A stretch of DNA of 64,000 nucleotides from Alphaproteobacteria bacterium (GCA_018222865.1 JAAEZM010000012.1:18361-82360); one strand, 5' to 3'; positions 28,206 to 38,280 are shown, counted from the first letter of the stretch. Notes: generated from the sequence alone by a model not told the origin. Made by a program: numbers and translations.

Positions 28206-28514
28206 GGCAAGGGATTTCGCGATCCGATTCGATTCCGTTTTCTGGCGGCTAGACGAATTTTCTGTGCCATAATTGCCGCATACGTATCATTTTAGATGCG
28301 GTGGGGTCCGTGGTCATGCAAGCTCAAGTGGTTGATAAAGAGTAAACAAATCGCATTGCCCTTGTTTGGGCGGATTCATTTCATATTTGTAACCGGCTTG
28401 CGCGCTTGACCGTTATGGTAGGCTCCAATAATCAGGCGCGCTCTTTTATGAAAGATTCAGTCAAATCTTTCATGCTGCGCGCGTCGTAGGGACCGCGCGG
28501 CTACGGTAGCTTTG
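28206..28514. other. Gene-free region before the SleB-like hydrolase gene
   Basis: No credible coding frame was found. It is less GC-rich than its surroundings. It holds four GANTC sites (28226, 28231, 28373, 28454), one perfect inverted repeat (listed separately) and a weak promoter-like TTGACC at 28406-28411 with TAATCA at 28429-28434 (17-bp spacing). Confidence 0.6.
28448..28473. repeat. Perfect 10-bp inverted repeat upstream of the SleB-like gene
   Basis: ATGAAAGATT (28448-28457) is the exact reverse complement of AATCTTTCAT (28464-28473), with a 6-nt loop. No U-run follows, so it is more likely an operator or RNA hairpin than a terminator. The left arm overlaps a GATTC site. Confidence 0.7.
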
Positions 28515-29297
28515 ATGAGTGACGTGAAACGCATGGATATCGATACGGTTCGCAGCCAGCAAACGCAGGTGGCGGCAGTGCTTCAGGTGCTGGCGACCAT
28601 TTTGCTGTGTCTGGCGACGTTACTGGTCGTCGATGGTGCGTCTGATCGAGCACGCGCGCAGGACGAGACATTTTCCAATCGCGTCATCGCATCGCGTTAT
28701 CATGCCATGCTGCAGGAGAGCGAAACACAAGACGCAGCCCCGATCCGGCTGGCGTCGTTGATGCTCGCGCCATCAGAAGAAGAGGGCGCGATCCTTGTGT
28801 CGCGCTCGCTGGATGATCTGCGTACATATGATGCGTCGCACTTTGAGTCCGCTGCGGATTTCTCTCGCGAGCTGCACTGTCTGGCCGAGGCGGTGTATTA
28901 TGAAGCGCGCAGTGAACGCTATGTGGGTCAGCTGGCGGTTGCTCAGGTGGTTATGAATCGGGTGCGCCATTCTGCTTGGCCCGACACGATTTGCGGCGTT
29001 GTCTACGAAGGATCAGAGCGCCGTACCGGTTGCCAGTTTACCTTCACCTGTGATGGGTCGATGTATCGTGAGCCCTACGGCCGTGCCTGGCTGCGCTCAC
29101 AGGCCGTTGCAGAACACGCCTACCTGGGCTTCGGCCGCGATGTCACGCGAACAGCAACGCATTATCACACGGTTGCCGTCGATCCGTATTGGAATGATAG
29201 CCTGGTCCACACCCGGACGATCGGGACGCATATCTTCTATCGTTTCCCGACCCGTCGCGAGCGTGCGGCAGGTGTCGTCCGCATGCGTGACGCCTGA
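28515..29297 (+). CDS. SleB-like cell wall hydrolase (membrane-anchored)
   Basis: A 260-residue protein. A single hydrophobic anchor or signal (about residues 17-40) is followed by a low-complexity region. The C-terminal Hydrolase_2 domain (SleB/CwlJ type) has LHCLAEAVYYEARSE with the catalytic Glu, QLAVAQVVMNRVRH, GCQFTFTCDG and a late YHTVAVDPYW. Family members cut peptidoglycan glycan strands; in Alphaproteobacteria they are common and not linked to spores. The ATG at 28515 follows a TTG that could also start the frame. Regulation may involve the palindrome and GANTC sites in the 309-nt upstream region. Confidence 0.85.
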   Translation: MSDVKRMDIDTVRSQQTQVAAVLQVLATILLCLATLLVVDGASDRARAQDETFSNRVIASRYHAMLQESETQDAAPIRLASLMLAPSEEEGAILVSRSLDDLRTYDASHFESAADFSRELHCLAEAVYYEARSERYVGQLAVAQVVMNRVRHSAWPDTICGVVYEGSERRTGCQFTFTCDGSMYREPYGRAWLRSQAVAEHAYLGFGRDVTRTATHYHTVAVDPYWNDSLVHTRTIGTHIFYRFPTRRERAAGVVRMRDA

Positions 29298-29447
29298 CGG
29301 CTTCAGCCTGACTTCGACCGGCATCTTTAACCCAATCGACGAGCGGCCAGCCCCCTTGCTGTTTCTGCATTGAATTGGGATATTGAATATTAAGGTGTTA
29401 GCGTAAGCATTCGGATCTGAACAATCCCTCCTTCGCTTGGAGACCAC

Positions 29448-30338
29448 ATGTCCATCACCCCGATAGGCAAAACCCCGGACCGGCTCTGGCTGTGCATGGC
29501 CGATAGCAACCGGACGCGAATTCTTTCGCGTGCGTTGGCCAAAGGTCTGGATATGACGGTCTATTTGGGCCCAACCATGGACCAGGAAGGGCCTGTGGCG
29601 ATTATTGTCGCCGACGATGCGCACGCAAAGCGCATTGCTGAAGCCAAGACCAATGCCGCGCCTGCCCAGCGCTCCATCCTTGTAACGGCCGGCGGCCGTG
29701 TCAGCCAGAAAGCAGATCTCTACATATCTGCCGATGTTGATGCAGGCGGTCTGGTCAGCGCGATTTCGGGCTTGCGTGCCTTTCGAGAACAGGAACTTGT
29801 GTTCGCGAAAGCGGTTGATGCCAGTATCGGGGCGGTTACGAGCCTGTCGGATGCCGAGTTCCGTGTCCGTACGCTTGAAGATGCCCGGGATCTTGCGGTC
29901 TTCCTGGCGCGTATCGCACCCAAACCATGCGCTACTGCGGTGGGGATCTATGTTCTCCTGGCCTCGGCGATTGAGCATGGAAATCTCGAATTCACCGTCG
30001 AGGAAAAGGCGCAGGCCCTGGCGGAAGGCAAGTGGGACGCCAAACTCAACAAGCGTCTGTCCGATGCGCGATACGCGGATCGCAGCGTGAAGATCCGGTT
30101 CCAGCGCGGCCAACGCCTTATGAGCTTTCTGATACAGGATGACGGGGAAGGCATTGATGCTGAGACAGCAGAAATGGCCAATCCCACGCGGACAGGGTTT
30201 CGCGGTCGCGCCATCAAGCTCGCAAAGTCGCTCGGTTTTGGAACTGTGAATTATCTTGGAGTCGGCAATACTGTCGAAGCGTCGATGACCGTGGGCGACG
30301 TCACGCCGCGACAATCTGTGGCTGTGGGCGGGCGCTAG
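29448..30338 (+). CDS. Receiver-like protein with RsbW-type ATPase domain
   Basis: A 296-residue soluble protein. The N-terminal about 115 residues look like a degenerate receiver or regulatory domain (alternating hydrophobic strands, PVAIIVADDAHAK, SILVTAGG). The C-terminal part is a GHKL ATPase of the RsbW/anti-sigma kinase-like type. It has the N box in LLASAIEHGNLEFTVEEKAQ and the G1 box in FLIQDDGEGID, then GFRGRAI. No phospho-acceptor His was seen. Proteins of this layout regulate through partner switching, but no cognate sigma factor or STAS protein lies nearby. GGAG precedes the ATG. It is followed 176 nt later by a globin-coupled chemoreceptor. Confidence 0.7.
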   Translation: MSITPIGKTPDRLWLCMADSNRTRILSRALAKGLDMTVYLGPTMDQEGPVAIIVADDAHAKRIAEAKTNAAPAQRSILVTAGGRVSQKADLYISADVDAGGLVSAISGLRAFREQELVFAKAVDASIGAVTSLSDAEFRVRTLEDARDLAVFLARIAPKPCATAVGIYVLLASAIEHGNLEFTVEEKAQALAEGKWDAKLNKRLSDARYADRSVKIRFQRGQRLMSFLIQDDGEGIDAETAEMANPTRTGFRGRAIKLAKSLGFGTVNYLGVGNTVEASMTVGDVTPRQSVAVGGR

Positions 30339-30514
30339 CCATACGGTTTTCACTAAAAACCAGGCGCTCAAAAATCTTATATAATAAAAGCAAGTTACTG
30401 ATAAGATAAGAGAAAATGGTTTCATAAGGGAATTATTAACCACAACCCAGTCGTGTGTGTCGCATGTTCATGGCGCCGCGCAGGATCACGCGGCGCTCAG
30501 CGACGGAGATGATC

Positions 30515-31864
30515 ATGGCCGAATTGAGCGACGATTTAGACTTTTTCGGATTGGACGCCGAACGCCGCGAAGCACTGCGCGATGTTGCACCAGCTGTTCG
30601 GGCAGAGCTCAATCCAGCCCTATCCAGTTTCTACGCCACGATTTCACGCGCGCCATCGGTTGCCCCTTTCTTCCGGGATGATGATCAGCGTGGCCAGGCC
30701 AAATCCCGCCAGGCTGAGCATTGGGAGCGCATCCTGTCCGGCGATTTCGCGGACAGCTATTTCGATGGGGTAGAGCGCATCGGGCAGGTCCATAGCCGAA
30801 TCGGCCTAGACCCTAAAATCTATATCGGTGGTTATGCGGCGATTGCTTCGGATCTGATGATCGCGGCGATGAAGGCCGGTGTGCGAACCAAAGGCTTCGG
30901 CAAGCCCGATACCGCGGATGCAGAGCGCTATATCGACGCCATGGTCCGCGCGGTTCTTTTTGACATGCAGGGCGCGATCTCGATTTATCTCGAAGAAAGC
31001 GCACGACGGGCCGCAGCGGCCCGTGACGAGTTGGCGGATAATTTCGAGCAAGCGGTCGGCGAAGTGATTTCCAGTCTCACAGCGACCTCATCTGAACTTG
31101 AAGCGGCCTCCGGGCTGATGTCGACCGCCGTGAAGAGTACCGAGGAAGAAGCAGGCACAGCTGCCAGCGGTGCCCGTGAAGCGTCGTCCAATGTAAATTC
31201 CGTGGCGCATTCCGCCGAAGAAATGCAATCAGCTGCCAGCGAAATCGCAGCCCAGGTCAGTGCCACGACGGATACGGCCAATGCGGCTGTGGAACAGGTC
31301 GCGCGAACTGCGGAGACGATGCAAAGCTTGCGAGAGGCTGCGCGCGAAATCGGCAGTGTCGTAGGTCTGATCCAGGAAATCGCCGAGCAAACCAATCTCT
31401 TGGCCTTGAATGCGACCATCGAGTCCGCCCGCGCCGGGGAAGCTGGAAAAGGCTTCGCTGTCGTTGCAAGTGAGGTGAAGGCCCTCGCGGGTCAGACCGC
31501 GAAGGCTACCGAGCAAATTTCAACTCAGATCAATGAGGTTCAAAGCTCGACCGATAGCTCAGCGCAGTCGATTGATGCGATCCGCGCTACGATCGATACG
31601 GTCAGTGAGGCCGCGGTGAATATCAATGCTGCCGTGGAAGAACAGTCTGTGGTGATCTCCGAGATCGTCCGGAATACCACTCAGGCCGCGCGCGGAAATG
31701 AGGAGGGGGCCCGGGCAGCGGGGAATCTGGAGGACAGTGTCCGGCAAGCGGGAGAGGCAACGCGGCAGGTTGCGACATCTGCTAATGATGTGCGCGACCA
31801 GACACGTATTCTCAATGAGCGCATTCAGGTCTTCCTCAAGCAAGCCCGGTCATCCGCCGCCTAG
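30515..31864 (+). CDS. Globin-coupled methyl-accepting chemotaxis protein (soluble)
   Basis: A 449-residue soluble chemoreceptor. Residues 1-170 form a protoglobin-type sensor with the proximal haem His at about 93 ([12 protein letters not shown]). The rest is a long coiled coil ending in the receptor signalling hairpin [20 protein letters not shown] and [18 protein letters not shown]. No membrane segment exists, so it is an aerotaxis-type cytoplasmic receptor sensing O2 or another haem gas. The ATG at 30515 has GGAG 6 nt upstream; the frame is open to 30455. The gap before it is strongly AT-rich and contains TATAAT at 30380-30385. Confidence 0.93.
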   Translation: MAELSDDLDFFGLDAERREALRDVAPAVRAELNPALSSFYATISRAPSVAPFFRDDDQRGQAKSRQAEHWERILSGDFADSYFDGVERIGQVHSRIGLDPKIYIGGYAAIASDLMIAAMKAGVRTKGFGKPDTADAERYIDAMVRAVLFDMQGAISIYLEESARRAAAARDELADNFEQAVGEVISSLTATSSELEAASGLMSTAVKSTEEEAGTAASGAREASSNVNSVAHSAEEMQSAASEIAAQVSATTDTANAAVEQVARTAETMQSLREAAREIGSVVGLIQEIAEQTNLLALNATIESARAGEAGKGFAVVASEVKALAGQTAKATEQISTQINEVQSSTDSSAQSIDAIRATIDTVSEAAVNINAAVEEQSVVISEIVRNTTQAARGNEEGARAAGNLEDSVRQAGEATRQVATSANDVRDQTRILNERIQVFLKQARSSAA

Positions 31865-31950
31865 GCCGCGGCGCTCTGTCACGGGTTTTTTACCGCCGAC
31901 TTTACTGCCCAGCGCTTGGCGAGCCGGGGGCAGAGCCCTACCTTTAGGGC

Positions 31951-32589
31951 ATGACCGAGACCCGTATTCTTCCGATCGAAATCCCGCTCTTCCCGCTGGG
32001 CGGTGTTATTCTCTTGCCTGGCGAGAGCTTACCGCTGAACGTTTTTGAGCCGCGATATCTCAATATGGTGGACGATGTGCGACGTCAGTATGATCACATC
32101 GGGATCATTCAGACCGTCGATGGTTCAAGTGTCGGCAGTCAGCCCACCCTGGCCAAAATCGGATGCGCAGGGCGGCTCGAGCATTTTGAGGAAACCGATG
32201 ATGGTCGGTATCTGATTTCGCTGCGCGGCGTCAGCCGTTTCGAGCTTGAAGAAGAGCTTGATGCACGGGTTCCTTACAGGCTGGCCAAGGTCAGCTATCG
32301 CAATTTCCGACAGGACTTGGAGCCGCCGACAGATCCCGAGGCGGACCGCGAACGTTTCATTCGTCTGCTTCAGGCCTGGTTCGCGCAGGAGGGCATGGGG
32401 CTGAACTGGGATGAGATCGGCAACGTGCCTTTATATGCGATCATCGATCAGCTGGCGATGAACGCACCTTTCTCAGCGGAGGAGAAAGCGCGCCTTCTAG
32501 TGTCACGCGACAGTTCTGCGCGCTTGCTGGATATGGAAGAAATTCTTGCCGCCCGCTTGGCCGGAGCGGCTGACGGCCCGCTGAACTAG
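31951..32589 (+). CDS. LON peptidase substrate-binding domain protein
   Basis: A 212-residue protein made of the LON N-terminal (LAN) domain alone. It has the opening LPIEIPLFPLGGVILLPGE, the PLNVFEPRYLNMV segment, and the later GCAGRLEHFEETDDGRYLI. There is no ATPase or protease domain. Such stand-alone proteins are widespread in Alphaproteobacteria and are thought to bind protein substrates; the role is unproven. It is convergent with the TraB-like gene. Confidence 0.9.
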   Translation: MTETRILPIEIPLFPLGGVILLPGESLPLNVFEPRYLNMVDDVRRQYDHIGIIQTVDGSSVGSQPTLAKIGCAGRLEHFEETDDGRYLISLRGVSRFELEEELDARVPYRLAKVSYRNFRQDLEPPTDPEADRERFIRLLQAWFAQEGMGLNWDEIGNVPLYAIIDQLAMNAPFSAEEKARLLVSRDSSARLLDMEEILAARLAGAADGPLN

Positions 32590-32621
32590 CCAGCCGTCAA
32601 ACCTGATGGGGCGTCCGATAT

Positions 32622-33488
32622 CTATTGGACGCGTTCAACCGTGAGACCGCGATCCTCGAGCATTTGCGGGACGCTATCCGGGCCGACCAAATGTCCGGCG
32701 CCGACGATGATCAATGTCGTGCCGTCGCCTTCTAGCTGGGTGACGATATCATTGGCCCAGTTGGTGTTGCGGTTGACGATCAAGGCATCATAGACCTCCT
32801 GACCCGCTTCCATCATGGATGCATGGAAGAGCGTATTGAGGCCCTCAGTATCCCCAACGGCCCAGTAGCCGACCAATTCATCGAGCATGTCCGGTTCATT
32901 CTCCAGCTGATCAAGGGTCAGGAGGAGGAATTCAGTCTGCACCTCTTGGGACAGGTTAGAGAAAAAGCCGAATTGTTCATTGTAGGTTTCAAAGGCGTTT
33001 TCGCGCTCATCGGCTGTTTCCCGGCTTAATGTCGCCTCGACGCCTGAGGCCGGGTTATACCCCTGAGCCTGCATGGCCAGTACAGAAAGCGTAATGCTGG
33101 CGAGCCAGGGCTGGAGGGGCTGAAGCTGTCGTGAGGACAGACCAAGACTGGTTGCGACACGATCGAGCTGAACCCGTTCCGCTTCGTTCAGGAAGCCATC
33201 AAGCGTATTGCCATTGCGATTGAGCCCATATTGCGGGATCAAGGATTGGCTCGCGGTTTGGGCGTCCTCCGTCATCGGAATTTCGTAATAAAAGCTGTCC
33301 GCCGTCTCTATGAGCTGATCGAGCTGTTGCGTCCGCCAGACCGTGTCGGGCGGCAGGATGTGGACCGAGCCAAACAGATAGATATCGCTATCAGCATCGC
33401 TTACCCGCCACATCGCCGGATCCGCAAGAGCGGCCGGGGTCAAGGCAGTTGTAAGAGCAAGCGCAAGGGCAGCGGACTTAAGAGACAT
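32622..33488 (-). CDS. TraB/GumN-family secreted protein
   Basis: A 288-residue protein with a cleavable signal peptide (about residues 1-22, ALA-type site) and the TraB/GumN fold. Its paired motifs are LFGSVHILPPDT near the N-terminus and IIVGAGHLVGPDSV near the C-terminus. Related proteins are proposed metal-dependent proteases of the Tiki/TraB group, but the bacterial function is unclear. It ends 32 nt from the convergent LON-domain gene. Confidence 0.88.
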   Translation of the reverse strand: MSLKSAALALALTTALTPAALADPAMWRVSDADSDIYLFGSVHILPPDTVWRTQQLDQLIETADSFYYEIPMTEDAQTASQSLIPQYGLNRNGNTLDGFLNEAERVQLDRVATSLGLSSRQLQPLQPWLASITLSVLAMQAQGYNPASGVEATLSRETADERENAFETYNEQFGFFSNLSQEVQTEFLLLTLDQLENEPDMLDELVGYWAVGDTEGLNTLFHASMMEAGQEVYDALIVNRNTNWANDIVTQLEGDGTTLIIVGAGHLVGPDSVPQMLEDRGLTVERVQ

Positions 33489-33590
33489 GACGAAGACTCG
33501 TTTAGCTGAGAAATAAGGCCTGATTTTGCTGAACCGCTGGCCGGGGGCAAGTGGGAAAACGTGACGTTGTATCCACCTTTTCAGCGATGT

Positions 33591-34031
33591 TTAGCCGTCC
33601 CGCGAGTCCAGGCAGGCGCAGGCGGGAAACTGTCCATCGGATATTTGATCGAGATAGGCTTCCAGCGCTGCCGTCATCACGCTTTGCTGCGACACGTCCA
33701 GTTGGGCTGCAGCGATGCGCAAGCGACGGTGCTGATCGAGGCTGAGCCGTACTGTGGTTTTGCGCCGGGCGGGTTTGGACTGCGGCGCTGTCCGGCGCAG
33801 TTTTGGCCCTGATGTCGTTTTAGGACCCGATGTGGTTTTGGGAGTGGTGCGTTTCGCGGGGGCGGCTCTGACGCTTTTGGAAGTGTCTACCGGGGGCGCT
33901 TCAGGGGGATCGGCGGCATCCTGACCTGGTTCGGGGGCATAATAGGCCGCGGCGAGGCGGTTCGGGGCAGCGGGCAGAGCTTCACCTTTGCGGGCAAGCA
34001 ATCCGGAATGAAGGCTGGCAAATCGCGACAC
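33591..34031 (-). CDS. Ribbon-helix-helix-like protein paired with ParA
   Basis: About 146 residues. The first about 85 are Pro/Ala/Lys-rich and contain a short repeat (PKTTSGPKTTSGPK). The C-terminal about 45 residues (RRKTTVRLSLDQHRRLRIAA and onwards, SQQSVMTAALEAYLDQI) look like a ribbon-helix-helix DNA-binding domain, with a short Cys-containing tail. GTG 34031 is used; a TTG at 34037 is also possible, and the AAGGAG upstream is at an imperfect distance from either. It lies 30 nt after an orphan ParA gene on the same strand. A ParA with an RHH partner recalls plasmid partition cassettes, but I see no iteron-like centromere. Confidence 0.6.
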   Translation of the reverse strand: MSRFASLHSGLLARKGEALPAAPNRLAAAYYAPEPGQDAADPPEAPPVDTSKSVRAAPAKRTTPKTTSGPKTTSGPKLRRTAPQSKPARRKTTVRLSLDQHRRLRIAAAQLDVSQQSVMTAALEAYLDQISDGQFPACACLDSRDG

Positions 34032-34063
34032 GGGCAAAGCTCTCCTTGAGGGTAATATCCTGA

Positions 34064-35023
34064 CTAAGTGTTCGAAGCGCTGAAGCGGCGCCCAAAAGGC
34101 TGGCGCGCGGCGACGCGGCGCTCGGGCTTGCCAGGCGGAGGTCCGTGATCTGCCTTGCGTCGATCAACACCGTCCCATTCTGCGCTATTGGCGCTGTCTC
34201 CAAAACGTCGTGGCGATGCGCTTTCCTCATTTGTCGTTTCCGGCGTCTCCAGCGCAGCAGAGACAGCTTCGCGACCTGCACGTTCAAGATTGGCAAGGGC
34301 TTGGGGAACCGGACTTAAAATATCGCGCTCAAACGTGTTGACCGGACCATCCAGCATGGCATCCGCATGACCGCGCAGACGTTTCAGGCGTTCATCCAGA
34401 TAGGTCCAAAGCTGCGAGACTTCTGCAGCGGATCGGCCGGCAGGATTGGCTTCGCCGACTGTGCGGCCATCGATCATCGAGGCAGCGAAATCGACCCGAT
34501 GGTGCAAGGTGGCCGGTGCGACGCAGCCGTGTTGGGACAATGCGATCGCGGTCTCACCGGTGATCCGGGCGCGGGCAGTCGCTGAATTGACGACAAAAAT
34601 CAGCGGCTTGCTCTGGACCTGTGCGATGTCCACCGTCGGGCCAACGGCGCGTAAATCATGCGGGCTGGGGCGTGTCGGAACAATCACCAGATCCGCATGG
34701 CCAACCACTTCGGAAATTGTTGAGGTGACGGCGGGTGGCGTGTCGATGATGATCAAGCGATAGCCCGCTTCCTCAAGCGCGGTGATATCCCTGACCAGAT
34801 CGGGAACCGAGACGTGCGCGAAAGCGGGCGCCTCAGCCTTGCGCGCATTCCACCATTTGGCCATTGAGCCTTGTGGATCGGTATCGATGATCGCGACCGG
34901 GCCGGCACCGCGCCGTTCGGCCTCGACCGCGATGTGCGCCGAGACGGTGGTCTTGCCGGACCCGCCCTTCTGGGACGCAAAGACGACGATCTGAGCGCGA
35001 TCCTGATTCTGCCCGTAAGCCAT
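34064..35023 (-). CDS. ParA-family ATPase with a C-terminal extension
   Basis: A 319-residue deviant Walker-type ATPase. The Walker A motif is FASQKGGSGKTT, the Walker A' region IIDTDPQGSM and Walker B LIIIDTPP, all in the first 110 residues. It lacks the N-terminal HTH of plasmid type Ia ParA. The last about 80 residues form a polar, Arg-rich tail (DGVDRRKADHGPPPGKPERR) beyond the ATPase fold. The ATG at 35023 has a near-perfect AAGGAGG at 7 nt; the frame is open upstream to 35149. No parB, parS cluster, gidAB or mipZ-like sequence is near, so it is not the chromosomal partition system; it may position another cargo, together with the RHH-like partner downstream. Confidence 0.88.
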   Translation of the reverse strand: MAYGQNQDRAQIVVFASQKGGSGKTTVSAHIAVEAERRGAGPVAIIDTDPQGSMAKWWNARKAEAPAFAHVSVPDLVRDITALEEAGYRLIIIDTPPAVTSTISEVVGHADLVIVPTRPSPHDLRAVGPTVDIAQVQSKPLIFVVNSATARARITGETAIALSQHGCVAPATLHHRVDFAASMIDGRTVGEANPAGRSAAEVSQLWTYLDERLKRLRGHADAMLDGPVNTFERDILSPVPQALANLERAGREAVSAALETPETTNEESASPRRFGDSANSAEWDGVDRRKADHGPPPGKPERRVAARQPFGRRFSASNT

Positions 35024-35130
35024 GCGCCTACCTCCTTGAAGCACCTCTCCCGGCACTGTCTTGGTGGAGATGAAACCAGTTCCGGCTTGCGCGTCTGCTA
35101 AGCGCGGTAGGGCAAATTGAAGAAAGTTAG

Positions 35131-36459
<1,329 letters not shown>

Positions 36460-36595
36460 CATTACTCGTTTCAATAGCTGATCAAACAATTATCGATTTG
36501 ATTTATGCGTTGGTCGAGGGCATAAAAGCTTTCGATATCGCACACACACCATGACGGCTCACCGCCTTCAGGGTGAGCAAGCTGGGAGACGCATA

Positions 36596-37063
36596 ATGAC
36601 CTTTAATCTTGGACTGACCGACGAGCAACGCAGCACGATGGCAGACGCGGTTACGCGCGTTCTCGCTGATACCTATGCTCTTTATTTCAAAACCCATGCC
36701 TATCACTGGAATGTAACGGGCCCGCGCTTTCACGATCTTCATGCCCTGTTTGAGCTTCAGTATAACGAGCTGTGGACTGCAACCGATGAGATCGCTGAAC
36801 GGGTTCGTGCGCTCGGTTTTCCAGCGCCCAATTCCTATGCGGCGATGAGTGAAGCGGCGAGCTTGCCCGCCAGCGCGGACGCAACCGACGCAGATGCGAT
36901 GGTCGCAGACCTGCTCAAAGGGCATGAAGCTGTCGTAGCAACGATCCGCAAGGGTCTGGATCTCGCTGCCGAGAATGGCGATGAGGCGACTGCGGATATC
37001 CTCACCCCGCGCCTCACGGTCCATGAAAAAACTGCCTGGATGTTGCGCGCGACATTGGGCTAG
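36596..37063 (+). CDS. dps: Dps-like ferritin (DNA starvation / iron storage)
   Basis: A 155-residue Dps-family protein, which forms dodecamers that oxidise and store iron and may coat DNA. The ferroxidase-site helix THAYHWNVTGPRFHDLHALF is followed by YNELWTATDEIAERV, as expected. There is no long basic N-terminal tail, so DNA binding is uncertain. The ATG at 36596 has GGGAGA upstream; the frame is open to 36551. It is followed by a strong intrinsic terminator. Confidence 0.93.
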   Translation: MTFNLGLTDEQRSTMADAVTRVLADTYALYFKTHAYHWNVTGPRFHDLHALFELQYNELWTATDEIAERVRALGFPAPNSYAAMSEAASLPASADATDADAMVADLLKGHEAVVATIRKGLDLAAENGDEATADILTPRLTVHEKTAWMLRATLG

Positions 37064-37091
37064 CCCCCGAGCGCTGTATCCGTTTGATCAA

Positions 37092-37125
37092 AAGAAAAGG
37101 CCCCGGCTCGTCCGGGGCTTTTTTT
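37092..37125 (+). terminator. Intrinsic terminator of dps
   Basis: GCCCCGG (37100-37106), loop CTCGT, CCGGGGC (37112-37118), then seven T. A-rich sequence before the stem makes it possibly bidirectional. Confidence 0.9.
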
Positions 37126-37144
37126 ATTGCGTAGCGATCAACGC

Positions 37145-37182
37145 AAAAAAAACGCCGGATCCAGGGGAGGAAGGATCCGGCG
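37145..37182 (-). terminator. Intrinsic terminator for minus-strand transcription
   Basis: A perfect 10-bp stem (CGCCGGATCC and GGATCCGGCG, 37153-37182) is followed on the minus strand by eight T (37152-37145). It would end the LysR-gene transcript or the candidate sRNA, and faces the dps terminator. Confidence 0.85.
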
Positions 37183-37225
37183 CCAATTCAGCATTCCCTC
37201 ATAAAGGGGAGGAGAGAGAGAATGC
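37145..37225 (-). ncRNA. Candidate sRNA with two anti-Shine-Dalgarno hairpin loops (cuckoo-like)
   Basis: Read on the minus strand there are two consecutive hairpins. The 5' one pairs 37216-37225 with 37191-37200 (10 bp, one mismatch); its 15-nt loop contains CTCCTCCCCTT. The 3' one is a perfect 10-bp stem (37173-37182 with 37153-37162) whose loop is TTCCTCCCCT, and it is followed at once by eight T, giving an intrinsic terminator. Two stem-loops each displaying a CCUCC anti-Shine-Dalgarno sequence and ending in a U-tail is the layout of alphaproteobacterial cuckoo-type sRNAs (CcsR and relatives). It could also be the 3' end of the LysR transcript, whose stop is 160 nt upstream. I found no convincing promoter (TATAGT on the minus strand at about 37270 is the best -10). 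Size and expression are inference. Confidence 0.55.
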
Positions 37226-37386
37226 GTAAACTCGAGGGTACGTTGCGGCACCGCCGCGCTGTATGCAGACTATATGCTGGATTATTGTGCGGTGCGGAAG
37301 AGCGATATGCGCAAACATGCTATGCAAAAATGATGGGTATCATTTTGTCTCATATGCGCGAGCGGTGAACTGGCCCTAAAGCCCAG

Positions 37387-38280
37387 TCAGGTCTGCCAGA
37401 TTCGGGCCTGGTCGATCAGGAAATCTCGGAAGGCCACGATGCGTCGCGAACCGCGCAGCTCGGAGGGGTATACAAAATAGATGTCAAAATCTGGCCCTCT
37501 CAATTCTGGCAGAACCTGACGTAATTCCGGATTTTCACGAGCGACATAATCTGGCAGGCCGGCAATCCCCATTCCAGCCTGAACGGTCCGGGCGACGCCA
37601 TAAATTGTGTTGATCTCGATGACCGCTGGGCGCGGGCCCTGCTCGTCTGTTCGGCCAACCTTCGCCGCCCAGTCGAGACCTGGAATCGGTGCCAGCTGTG
37701 GCGGGCCGTAGTGAATAATGGGGTGGTGATCGAGATCTTCAGCGCTTTGCGGCTCGCCATACTTATCGAGATAGGCGTGGCTGGCATAAAGGTGTTGCTG
37801 CACGCTCATCAGCTTGCGCTGTACCAGATCATTCTGCGTCGAGGCCCAGGGACGGATGCCGACTTCGGCCTCAAGACCGGCCAGATCCAGCTCGTGATCA
37901 TCCAGCATTAGTCGAATACGTATGCCGGGATAGCTGCGATTGAAGTCCGTCAGACGCGGGGCCAGCCACATGGCACCCATGGCTGTCGGGGCCGTAACTT
38001 TAAGATCGCCCGAAGGCTCGTCACGTGCGTCATGCACCTGCGCCTCGGCAAGTGCGGCCTTTGTCGCAATATCGCTCGAGGCCTCGTAAAGAATATTGCC
38101 TGGCTCGGTCGGGATCAGCCCGCGCGCATGGCGATGAAACAGCGTGACGCCGAGATCATCCTCAAGAGCCGCTATCTGTCGGCTTACGGCTGACTGGGAA
38201 ATCCCCAGCATTGTCGCCGCCTTCGTCAGAGACCCCGCCTGCGCGGCCGCGTGGAAGGTCTTCAGCTTGTCCCAATCCAT
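37387..38280 (-). CDS. LysR-family transcriptional regulator
   Basis: A 297-residue LysR regulator. The N-terminal helix-turn-helix (KLKTFHAAAQAGSLTKAATM then SQSAVSRQIAALEDDLG) is followed by a type 2 periplasmic-binding effector domain. The C-terminal VYPSELRGSRRIVAFRDFL is typical of the GcvA/AmpR-like branch. The effector is unknown. Its promoter-distal gene order (134-nt gap to an aldo/keto reductase ending in the same direction) does not point to a target; no divergent partner is present, so autoregulation is the only regulation suggested. Confidence 0.9.
   Translation of the reverse strand: MDWDKLKTFHAAAQAGSLTKAATMLGISQSAVSRQIAALEDDLGVTLFHRHARGLIPTEPGNILYEASSDIATKAALAEAQVHDARDEPSGDLKVTAPTAMGAMWLAPRLTDFNRSYPGIRIRLMLDDHELDLAGLEAEVGIRPWASTQNDLVQRKLMSVQQHLYASHAYLDKYGEPQSAEDLDHHPIIHYGPPQLAPIPGLDWAAKVGRTDEQGPRPAVIEINTIYGVARTVQAGMGIAGLPDYVARENPELRQVLPELRGPDFDIYFVYPSELRGSRRIVAFRDFLIDQARIWQT

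Larger units (their letters stand above)
37064..37386. other. Gene-free region between dps and the LysR gene
   Basis: No protein gene is supported here. The region holds a dps terminator, then two hairpins whose minus-strand loops carry CCTCCCC, followed by a minus-strand T-run (see the separate entries). Confidence 0.7.

Noticed and set aside
37222..37368. 48-codon ORF with a very strong Shine-Dalgarno-like sequence (GGGGAGGAG) between dps and the LysR gene
   Set aside because: The purine-rich sequence is the complement of a hairpin loop in the candidate minus-strand sRNA, and the peptide shows no recognisable features.
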